NCBI GenBank assembly: GCA_964351195.1
Contig: CAYGNI010000075.1
Location: forward strand, 1-9,827
Source: TMED27 sp964351195
GTDB lineage: Bacteria; Pseudomonadota; Alphaproteobacteria; Micavibrionales; Micavibrionaceae
DNA: 9,827 bases
Direction of reading: 5' to 3'
The notes beneath the pieces are model-generated. The model was not told the DNA's origin. It searched no databases and saw only the letters and a list, made by a program, of their open reading frames with translations. The position numbers were made by a program, and so were the translations under genes. Positions 5,106-9,827 of the stretch are shown here, piece by piece. Numbering within the stretch: position 1 is the first letter of the stretch; every line of letters begins with the position of its first letter.

Positions 5106-5138
5106 GCAAAAAGTTATAAGATTCTTGTCGCTTGTAAC
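5092..5138 (-). repeat. Inverted repeat overlapping the putative -35 element
   Basis: Arms GTTACAAG (5092-5099) and CTTGTAAC (5131-5138) are perfect 8-bp complements, extended inwards after a 3x3 internal loop by CAAG (5103-5106) and CTTG (5124-5127), with a 17-base loop. It lies directly after the rpsC stop codon. The inner left arm overlaps the -35-like TTGCAA, so it could be a protein-binding operator, a 3'-end stabilising stem for upstream mRNA, or both. No T run follows, so intrinsic termination is not suggested. Confidence 0.5.
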
Positions 5139-5151
5139 TTAGCTCTAGTCA

Positions 5152-5841
5152 CTACGCATCTCTGCGTGGTCCGCCCCCTTGGGCTTCCAAACGCTTATCA
5201 CGGGCCATAGGGTCATTTTCCATGATGTCGCCTCTGTAAATCCATACTTTTACACCGATGATCCCGTATGTTGTGAGACCTTCGGCTGTTCCGTAATCGA
5301 GGTCAGCGCGCAGTGTGTGCAAAGGCACGCGGCCTTCGCGGTACCATTCAGTCCGCGCGATATCTGCGCCGCCAAGACGGCCGGAGACGTTAATACGAAT
5401 ACCCAATGCACCCAGGCGCATTGCACTTTGTACCGCGCGCTTCATGGCGCGGCGGAATGAGACGCGGCGCTCGAGCTGCTGTGCCACGTTTTCAGCGGCC
5501 AATTGAGCATCGAGCTCAGGCTTGCGCACTTCGACGATGTTCAATGAAACTTCACCACCGGCCAAAGCTGAGAGCTGAGCGCGAAGTTTTTCGATGTCTG
5601 CGCCTTTTTTACCGATAATCACGCCAGGGCGCGCCGTGTGCACAGTCACTTTTGTGTTCTTGGCAGCGCGCTCAATGATCACTTTTGAGATCCCGGCGGG
5701 TTTCAGGCGCTCTTGCACGAATTCACGAAGCTTCAGGTCTTCGACGAGTTTTTGCGCGTAATCGCGACCAGCGTACCAACGAGAGTCCCAGGTACGGTTG
5801 ATGCCTACGCGAAGGCCGATTGGATTAACTTTTTGTCCCAT
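5152..5841 (-). CDS. rpsC: 30S ribosomal protein S3
   Basis: S3 lines the mRNA entry tunnel with S4 and S5 and contributes to mRNA unwinding. The 229-residue product starts MGQKVNPIGLRVGINRTWDSRWYA. It has a type II KH domain whose GKKG loop is at residues 77-80, and RRAMKRA (130-136), in which R130, R131 and K134 match the E. coli helicase-activity residues. The C-terminal domain with GIRINVSGRLGGADIARTEW and TTYGIIGVKVWIYRGD is complete. It ends RRDA with TAG followed at once by TGA in frame. Normally rplP follows immediately; here a 190-base spacer intervenes. Confidence 0.98.
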   Translation of the reverse strand: MGQKVNPIGLRVGINRTWDSRWYAGRDYAQKLVEDLKLREFVQERLKPAGISKVIIERAAKNTKVTVHTARPGVIIGKKGADIEKLRAQLSALAGGEVSLNIVEVRKPELDAQLAAENVAQQLERRVSFRRAMKRAVQSAMRLGALGIRINVSGRLGGADIARTEWYREGRVPLHTLRADLDYGTAEGLTTYGIIGVKVWIYRGDIMENDPMARDKRLEAQGGGPRRDA

Positions 5842-5859
5842 ATTTCACAAAGCTCCTAT

Positions 5860-6234
5860 TTATGCGTCTTGTTCTTTCACGACTATTGTCATGTTTGAGA
5901 ATTTCTTTTCGATGCGTGCTGCGCGGCCACGAGCGCGGGCGCGGAAACGCTTCATTTTCATTGTTTTGCCGACACATGCAACAGAAACCACCAAACGGTC
6001 CACATCCAGGCCGTGGTTATTTTCTGCGTTTGCAACGGCAGACTCCAAAAGCTTTTTCACATCTTGTGCGATCCGGCGCTTTGAGAATTGGAGGTCAACA
6101 ATCGCGCGGCCAGCATTTTTGCCACGGATGGATTGAGCCACCAGATTCAATTTCTGCGGCGATGTCTGGAAATATTTCCCGTAGGCCATCGCTTCTTTTT
6201 CGCTCACGCGTCTTGCGTTTTTTTCCTGTCCCAT
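5860..6234 (-). CDS. rplV: 50S ribosomal protein L22
   Basis: L22 contributes the long beta-hairpin that lines the exit tunnel; in other bacteria changes at its tip give macrolide resistance. The 124-residue product shows YFQTSPQKLNLVAQSIRGK, then LLESAVANAENNHGLDVDRL and the hairpin region around residues 88-108 (KMKRFRARARGRAARIEK), followed by FSNMTIVV. The N-terminus (MGQEKNARRVSEKEAM) is slightly extended relative to E. coli, which is common in alphaproteobacteria. It lies 18 bases ahead of rpsC, whose AGGAGC ribosome binding site is in that gap. No insertion or deletion is apparent in the hairpin tip. Confidence 0.98.
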   Translation of the reverse strand: MGQEKNARRVSEKEAMAYGKYFQTSPQKLNLVAQSIRGKNAGRAIVDLQFSKRRIAQDVKKLLESAVANAENNHGLDVDRLVVSVACVGKTMKMKRFRARARGRAARIEKKFSNMTIVVKEQDA

Positions 6235-6245
6235 TGTTTTCTTCC

Positions 6246-6521
6246 TTACTTCTTGGCTTTCTTGTCTGCGCCATGACCTGCATAAGTGCGGGTTGGAGCG
6301 AATTCGCCCAATTTATGGCCAATCATCTGGTCGGATACCAAAACAGGAATAAACTTCTTCCCATTGTGAACACCAAATGTCAGACCGACCATGTTCGGCA
6401 GAATTGTTGAACGGCGTGACCATGTTTTGATCACTGTGTTCTTGCCGGCATTGCGTGCTTCTTCAATCTTCTTGAGAAGACTTTTCTCGATGAACGGACC
6501 TTTCCATACACTACGTGACAT
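6246..6521 (-). CDS. rpsS: 30S ribosomal protein S19
   Basis: S19 lies in the 30S head, pairs with S13 and contacts the A-site region and the inter-subunit bridge. The 91-residue product starts MSRSVWKGPFIEKSLLKK and contains the conserved IKTWSRRSTILPNMVGLTFGVHNGKKF and GHKLGEFAPTRTYAGHG motifs, all diagnostic. The start is fixed by AAGGAG at 6531-6536, 9 bases upstream, overlapping the rplB stop. The gap to rplV is 11 bases, with the rplV AAGGAAG site spanning the end of this gene. Nothing unusual is seen. Confidence 0.99.
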   Translation of the reverse strand: MSRSVWKGPFIEKSLLKKIEEARNAGKNTVIKTWSRRSTILPNMVGLTFGVHNGKKFIPVLVSDQMIGHKLGEFAPTRTYAGHGADKKAKK

Positions 6522-6534
6522 GATTTAGTTCTCC

Positions 6535-7362
6535 TTATTTCTTCTTGCGTCTACGAACGATGTATTTGTCCGTCGCTTTGTTCTTACGTGTTTTATAACC
6601 TTTTGTCGGCTGACCCCATGGTGAAACAGGGTGACGTCCACCAGATGTGCGGCCTTCACCACCACCATGTGGGTGATCAACAGGGTTCATGACAACGCCG
6701 CGTACATGCGGGCGTTTGCCCTTCCAGCGTGTACGGCCGGCTTTACCATCATTGGCGTTCATGTGATCAGGGTTAGACACGGCACCAACAGTGGCCATGC
6801 ACTCACCACGCACAACGCGAAGCTCGCCGGATGTCAATTTGATCTGCGCATAGCCCTGGTCACGACCAACTAGCTGCGCATATGTACCAGCAGAGCGAAC
6901 CATTTGCGCGCCTTTGCCGGGCTTCATTTCGATGTTGTGAATGATTGTACCGACAGGCATGCTTCTGAGTGGCATGGCGTTACCGGGCTTCACGTCCACT
7001 TTTTCGCCAGCGATCACTTTGTCACCTGCATTCAAACGCTGAGGCGCGATGATGTAGGCTTTTTCGCCGTCTTCATATTTGATCAGTGCGATGAATGCTG
7101 TGCGGTTGGGGTCATATTCCAAACGCTCGACGGTTGCAACCATATCCCATTTTGTTCGCTTCCAATCGATCAGGCGGTAACGGCGCTTATGCCCGCCACC
7201 AATATGGCGTGACGTGATACGCCCCATGTTGTTGCGGCCACCTGATTTTGTCAGACCTTCGGTCAAAGCCTTTTCAGGCTTGCCCTTGTGCAGGTCCTTG
7301 CGATCAACCTGGATCAGCTGACGCTGACCGGGTGTCGATGGGTTATATTTCTTAAGTGCCAT
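6535..7362 (-). CDS. rplB: 50S ribosomal protein L2
   Basis: L2 is a primary 23S rRNA binder needed for subunit joining and peptidyl transferase activity. The 275-residue length fits the family (273-277). The near-invariant VDHPHGGGEGR stretch is at residues 228-238, where H230 corresponds to the functionally important E. coli H229; SGGRHPVSPWGQPTKGYKTR follows. The N-terminus MALKKYNPSTPGQRQL is typical of alphaproteobacteria. A GAAGGAAG ribosome binding site precedes the ATG. The TAA stop overlaps the AAGGAG ribosome binding site of rpsS, 13 bases from the rpsS start. The protein carries no extension, unlike several neighbours. Confidence 0.99.
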   Translation of the reverse strand: MALKKYNPSTPGQRQLIQVDRKDLHKGKPEKALTEGLTKSGGRNNMGRITSRHIGGGHKRRYRLIDWKRTKWDMVATVERLEYDPNRTAFIALIKYEDGEKAYIIAPQRLNAGDKVIAGEKVDVKPGNAMPLRSMPVGTIIHNIEMKPGKGAQMVRSAGTYAQLVGRDQGYAQIKLTSGELRVVRGECMATVGAVSNPDHMNANDGKAGRTRWKGKRPHVRGVVMNPVDHPHGGGEGRTSGGRHPVSPWGQPTKGYKTRKNKATDKYIVRRRKKK

Positions 7363-7383
7363 TTTCTTCTTCCTTCTTTGGTT

Positions 7384-7410
7384 GTCCTAACGCTTACGCT
7401 ACTTGAGGAC
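7384..7410 (-). repeat. Short palindrome in rplW-rplB spacer (family 2, copy A)
   Basis: Arms GTCCT (7384-7388) and AGGAC (7406-7410), extendable to 6 bp with the flanking T and A, enclose a loop with CGCTTACGCTACTT. The copy at 7775-7800 has the same layout with GTTCT and AGAAC arms. An additional small hairpin, CGGC-GAA-GCCG (7424-7434), lies beside it in the same 88-base spacer. Confidence 0.5.
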
Positions 7411-7450
7411 AGTTGCTCGTTATCGGCGAAGCCGCCATAGTTAAAAACTT

Positions 7451-7759
7451 TTAGATCCCTGTGCCTGTATCGATTACCTGACCTTCTTCGAGGGTTACGA
7501 TGGCTTTTTTAAAGTCAGAGCGGCGACCAACGATTCCTTTAAAGCGCTTTGTTTTGCCCTTTTGGATCATTGTGTTCACGGCTTTCACCTTTACGTCAAA
7601 GAGGTTTTCAACCGCTTCTTTGATTTCCGGCTTGGTGGCAGTTTTTGCCACTTTGAATGTTACCTGACCATGCTCAGAGCCCAATGTCGCCTTTTCGGTG
7701 ATGTGGGGGCTGAGGATTGTGTCGTAATTCTTTTGTGTTGCTTCTTTTTTCTTAGCCAT
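7451..7759 (-). CDS. rplW: 50S ribosomal protein L23
   Basis: L23 sits at the exit of the peptide tunnel and is the docking site for trigger factor and the signal recognition particle. The 102-residue product contains HITEKAT (residues 19-25); the Glu (E22) matches the docking glutamate E18 of E. coli. KVAKTATKPEIKEAVENLFDVKVKAVNT and the KGIVGRRSDFKKAIVTL segment are typical of the family. The N-terminus is a few residues longer than in E. coli (MAKKKEATQKNYD), as seen in many alphaproteobacteria. The start has an AAAAGGAAAAG ribosome binding site. Stop is TAA. Confidence 0.98.
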   Translation of the reverse strand: MAKKKEATQKNYDTILSPHITEKATLGSEHGQVTFKVAKTATKPEIKEAVENLFDVKVKAVNTMIQKGKTKRFKGIVGRRSDFKKAIVTLEEGQVIDTGTGI

Positions 7760-7774
7760 TGTTCTTTTCCTTTT

Positions 7775-7800
7775 GTTCTATCGCTTCGCTGCTTGAGAAC
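7775..7800 (-). repeat. Short palindrome in rplD-rplW spacer (family 2, copy B)
   Basis: Arms GTTCT (7775-7779) and AGAAC (7796-7800) flank a loop rich in CGCTT. It closely resembles the element at 7384-7410 (GTCCT...AGGAC). The two copies differ in both arms in a way that preserves pairing. It fills nearly the whole spacer between rplD and the rplW region. Confidence 0.5.
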
Positions 7801-8423
7801 TAGCCTTTCAACTTTTCTGTCAGGTCATTGACCGCATCTTTTGTCAGCACCAATGTGTCGCGGCGAAGAATGTCGTAAACATTCGCGCCCTGGCTTGGCA
7901 GGACATCGATCAATGGAATGTTTGACGTTGCGCGTGCGAAATTCACATCGATTTCTGCGCCGCCAACAATCAAGGCATTCTCAATTTTCAACTTTTTCAA
8001 CGCGGCTGCGATTGGCTTTGTCTTGTGCTCTTCGGCTTTGGCGTCATCAAGGATGATGATTTTACCTTCAGCGACTTTAGAGGATAAAGCGGCTCTCAGA
8101 GCGGCTTTACGCACTTTCTTCGGCAGCTCGATCGCGTGTGAGCGAACTACAGGACCAAAATGGGATGCACCACCGCGGTCGATGTTGCGCTTAAGATCTC
8201 CTGCGCGAGCGCGGCCTGTACCCTTTTGGGCGTGAGGCTTTTTCCCTGTACCGGAAATCTCGTGGCGCTGCTTGGCTTTGTGACAACCAGAGCGGCGTTT
8301 TGCAAGCTGGTAGTTTACCATGCGGTGAAGCAAATCTTTGCGAACTTCAACGCCAAAGATTTCTTTATCAAGCGTGATATCGCCTGATGCTTTACCTTCT
8401 AATGTTTGTACGGCGACTTTCAT
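7800..8423 (-). CDS. rplD: 50S ribosomal protein L4
   Basis: L4 lines the peptide exit tunnel with its extended loop, and in enterobacteria it also represses its own S10 operon. The 207-residue length is typical. The conserved loop motif SGTGKKPHAQKGTGRARAG is at residues 57-75, and HFGPVVRSHAIELPKKVRKAALRAALS follows, both diagnostic for bacterial L4. The start overlaps the rplC stop by one base; an AAGGTG-like ribosome binding site lies within the rplC end. The TAG stop overlaps by one base the right arm of the short palindrome at 7775-7800. Whether L4 autoregulation exists here cannot be judged, since the operon leader upstream of rpsJ/tuf is mostly outside the window. Confidence 0.98.
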   Translation of the reverse strand: MKVAVQTLEGKASGDITLDKEIFGVEVRKDLLHRMVNYQLAKRRSGCHKAKQRHEISGTGKKPHAQKGTGRARAGDLKRNIDRGGASHFGPVVRSHAIELPKKVRKAALRAALSSKVAEGKIIILDDAKAEEHKTKPIAAALKKLKIENALIVGGAEIDVNFARATSNIPLIDVLPSQGANVYDILRRDTLVLTKDAVNDLTEKLKG

Positions 8424-9310
8424 TATTCTTCACCTTTTTCTTCTTTGTTATCTTCCTTAGGGGCGTCTTCAGCAGATGCTTCCTCGGCATTCTCCTCAGC
8501 TTTCGCTTCGGCTGCTTTCAGGGCTTCTTCCTGTTGCGCTCTTCTTTCGGCTTCGGCTGCTGCCTCGGCTTCGGCGGCTGCTTCATCCAATTTGGCTTGT
8601 TCTGCGGCCATTTTCTTTTCGTCAATTTTGATACCTGCGGGCATCGGAACACCTTCAGGGATCGCCTTTTTAACAGCATCATTGATGATGACCCAGCCAG
8701 ATTTCGCACCAGGGACCGCGCCTTTGATCAAGATCAGATTGTCTTCAAGGTCAACGGCGACAACCTGCAGGTTTTGCGTTGTAACTTGCTCATTACCCAT
8801 TTGACCGGCCATTTTCTTGCCTTTGAAAACTTTACCAGGTTCCTGACACTGCCCGGTTGAACCGTGTGCGCGGTGAGAAACAGATACACCATGAGATGCG
8901 CGCATACCACCGAAATTGTGGCGCTTCATACCACCGGCAAAGCCTTTACCTTTGGATGTTGCAATCACGTCAACGAACTGACCGGCGATGAAGTGGTTTG
9001 CACCGATTTCTGCGCCGACTTCAGGGGCGTTTTCGTTCGAGACGCGGAATTCAGCCAGTTTTTTCTTTGGCTCGACCTTTGCTTTGGCGAAGTGGCCGCG
9101 CTGGGCTTTGCTTGTGCGTTTCACTTTTGCTTTACCTGCGCCAAGCTGAACAGCGGAATAGCCGTCTTTTTCCTGATTGCGGATCGCAATAACCTGGCAT
9201 TCATCGACTTTTAATACAGTCACAGGGATGTGGCGCCCGTCTTCGTCAAAGACGCGTGTCATTCCTTCCTTGCGAGCGATCAGCCCTATTCTTTGTTTCT
9301 CAACAGTCAT
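8423..9310 (-). CDS. rplC: 50S ribosomal protein L3 with acidic C-terminal extension
   Basis: L3 is an early-assembling 23S rRNA binder whose loop reaches the peptidyl transferase centre. Residues 1 to about 230 are a normal L3: IGLIARKEGMTRVFDEDGRHIPVTVLKV at the N-terminus, GKGFAGGMKRHNFGG (about 121-135), and SHGVSVSHRAHGSTGQCQEPGKVF with the Gln (residue 154) that matches the one methylated by PrmB in E. coli. Family members usually end near here. This protein runs on for about 65 residues rich in Ala and Glu (residues 231-295; 23 acidic against 10 basic residues by count), predicted as helical or disordered. The start has an AGGAAGG ribosome binding site. The TAA stop overlaps the rplD ATG by one base (TAATG), implying translational coupling. 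Confidence 0.97.
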   Translation of the reverse strand: MTVEKQRIGLIARKEGMTRVFDEDGRHIPVTVLKVDECQVIAIRNQEKDGYSAVQLGAGKAKVKRTSKAQRGHFAKAKVEPKKKLAEFRVSNENAPEVGAEIGANHFIAGQFVDVIATSKGKGFAGGMKRHNFGGMRASHGVSVSHRAHGSTGQCQEPGKVFKGKKMAGQMGNEQVTTQNLQVVAVDLEDNLILIKGAVPGAKSGWVIINDAVKKAIPEGVPMPAGIKIDEKKMAAEQAKLDEAAAEAEAAAEAERRAQQEEALKAAEAKAEENAEEASAEDAPKEDNKEEKGEE

Positions 9311-9330
9311 TTTTCTTTTTCCTTCCTAGA

Positions 9331-9351
9331 GGTTGATCACAGCGATCAACT
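9331..9351 (-). other. Stem-loop between rpsJ and rplC
   Basis: Arms GTTGATC (9332-9338) and GATCAAC (9344-9350) form a perfect 7-bp stem with a 5-base loop, extendable by a wobble pair at 9331/9351. It lies about 20 bases ahead of the rplC start and just before its AGGAAGG ribosome binding site. No T run follows on the minus strand, so it is not a terminator for the operon. A translational or mRNA-stability role for rplC is possible but unproven. Confidence 0.55.
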
Positions 9352-9364
9352 TAGTTTTTAATCC

Positions 9365-9390
9365 TTACTAGATCCCCGTCTTCGCGGGGA
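9365..9390 (+). repeat. Short palindromic repeat, copy 2 (rpsJ-rplC spacer)
   Basis: This copy matches the stretch at 2496-2521 in 23 of 26 bases, in the same orientation. Its core is TCCCC-GTCTTCGC-GGGGA, a 5-bp perfect stem extended by a G-C pair and closed by a short CTTC loop. On the transcribed strand no run of T follows, so it is not a typical intrinsic terminator. Palindromes of the CCCC-GCCTTCGC-GGGG type are, as I recall, common dispersed elements in alphaproteobacterial spacers, though I cannot search for this here. Confidence 0.7.
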
Positions 9391-9413
9391 CTGCGATCGT
9401 CCGAAGCAGCCGG

Positions 9414-9740
9414 CTATGCCGCCTGCATCTGGCCGATCTTGATTTCAACATCCACACCAGCAGGCAGGTCCAGCTTCATCAAAGCGTCGATTGTCTGCGG
9501 GGTTGGATCAACAATGTCCAAAAGTCTTTTATGCGTGCGCATCTCAAACTGCTCTTGTGAGTTCTTGTTGACATGCGGAGAACGAATAACGGAGAACTTT
9601 TTGATTTTGTTCGGCAAAGGCACAGGACCACGGATGCCGGCGCCGGTGCGCTTGGCTGTGTTCAAGATCTCCGCACTGGCAACATCCAGAATGCGGTGAT
9701 CAAAGGCCTTTAATGTAATTCGAATGCTTTGCGCGTCCAT
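9414..9740 (-). CDS. rpsJ: 30S ribosomal protein S10
   Basis: S10 sits in the 30S head and, as NusE, also joins antitermination complexes with NusB and NusG. The 108-residue product begins MDAQSIRITLKAFDHRILD, has the conserved RGPVPLP segment (residues 38-43 region) and the long ribosome-penetrating loop SPHVNKNSQEQFEMRTH (about 54-70), and reaches the usual family end near VDVEI. A six-residue tail (GQMQAA) beyond that makes it slightly longer than the typical 102-103. The start is supported by a GAGGAA ribosome binding site at 9748-9753, 7 bases upstream. Stop is TAG. It is the first gene of the S10 block, behind tuf. The 103-base spacer to rplC holds two palindromes, described separately. 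Confidence 0.98.
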   Translation of the reverse strand: MDAQSIRITLKAFDHRILDVASAEILNTAKRTGAGIRGPVPLPNKIKKFSVIRSPHVNKNSQEQFEMRTHKRLLDIVDPTPQTIDALMKLDLPAGVDVEIKIGQMQAA

Positions 9741-9772
9741 AACTTTGTTCCTCGTTATTCGTTTCTTATCGC

Positions 9773-9827
9773 TTATTCAACAATCTTGGAGACGACGCCG
9801 GCGCCGACAGTGCGGCCGCCTTCGCGG
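9773..9827 (-). CDS. tuf: Elongation factor Tu, C-terminal end (partial)
   Basis: Only the last 17 complete codons and the TAA stop are in the window; the rest lies beyond the right edge. The readable residues are REGGRTVGAGVVSKIVE, the hallmark C-terminus of EF-Tu domain III. EF-Tu is the GTPase that delivers aminoacyl-tRNA to the ribosomal A site in the cytoplasm. A tuf copy directly upstream of rpsJ is the usual arrangement in proteobacteria and supports the call. The spacer to the rpsJ start is 32 bases and shows no clear terminator, so co-transcription into rpsJ is plausible. The promoter of the cluster is presumably upstream, outside the window. Confidence 0.95.
   Translation of the reverse strand, partial: REGGRTVGAGVVSKIVE

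Noticed and set aside
5152..5154. Premature stop in rpsC
   Set aside because: The protein already covers the full S3 fold with a normal basic/acidic short tail, and the next in-frame codon is TGA, so nothing is missing downstream.
8406..8804. Ser/Ala-rich plus-strand frame opposite the L3 tail
   Set aside because: It arises from the complement of the Ala/Glu codons in the L3 extension, and nothing else supports a gene.
9331..9360. Hairpin followed by TTAGTTTTTA as a plus-strand terminator
   Set aside because: There is no plus-strand gene to terminate, and on the transcribed minus strand the hairpin is not followed by T residues.

Overview
The window is a stretch of the conserved bacterial S10-spc ribosomal protein gene cluster, all of it on the minus strand. 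Read in the direction of transcription (high to low coordinates) the order is tuf (3' end only), rpsJ, rplC, rplD, rplW, rplB, rpsS, rplV, rpsC, rplP, rpmC, rpsQ, rplN, rplX, rplE, rpsN, rpsH, rplF, rplR, rpsE and the 5' end of a gene taken to be rpmD. This is the standard gene order. Protein sequences such as L3 (SHRAHGSTGQCQEPGKVF), L22 and S14 without zinc-binding cysteines point to an alphaproteobacterium. The low-complexity tails and moderate GC suggest a lineage away from the best-known genera, but the genus cannot be named from this sequence.

Layout: 9773-9827 is the EF-Tu C-terminus; 9740 down to about 3826 is the S10-operon block (S10 to S17); 3822 down to 1 is the spc block (L14 to the presumed L30). 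Most junctions are tight: rplC/rplD and rplF/rplR overlap by one base (TAATG), and rplP/rpmC, rpsQ/rplN and rplN/rplX are 2-3 bases apart, with the downstream ribosome binding site inside the upstream gene. The products all go into ribosome assembly (L22, L23, L29 and L24 around the exit tunnel, L2/L3/L4 near the catalytic core, S3/S5 at the mRNA entry). No gene-free stretch exceeds 190 bases.

The most notable observation is that rplX (L24) carries an in-frame TAG after RVG, while the expected last 20 residues of L24 follow in the same frame up to a TAA placed 5 bases before rplE. The frame is intact apart from that one codon. Elsewhere in the window TAG ends rplR at the family's normal C-terminus, so whole-code reassignment is unlikely.

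Other notable points: a 190-base spacer between rpsC and rplP, genes that normally abut, holding a sigma70-like promoter and several stem-loops; Lys/Ala/Pro-rich extensions on S17, L29 and the presumed L30, two of which share a 33-base DNA repeat; an acidic Ala/Glu-rich tail on L3; two families of short palindromic intergenic repeats, one with a compensatory base change; and an 8-base tandem repeat that runs into the rpsH ribosome binding site. I see no new multi-gene system here: the novelty is in changes to an otherwise ordinary operon.
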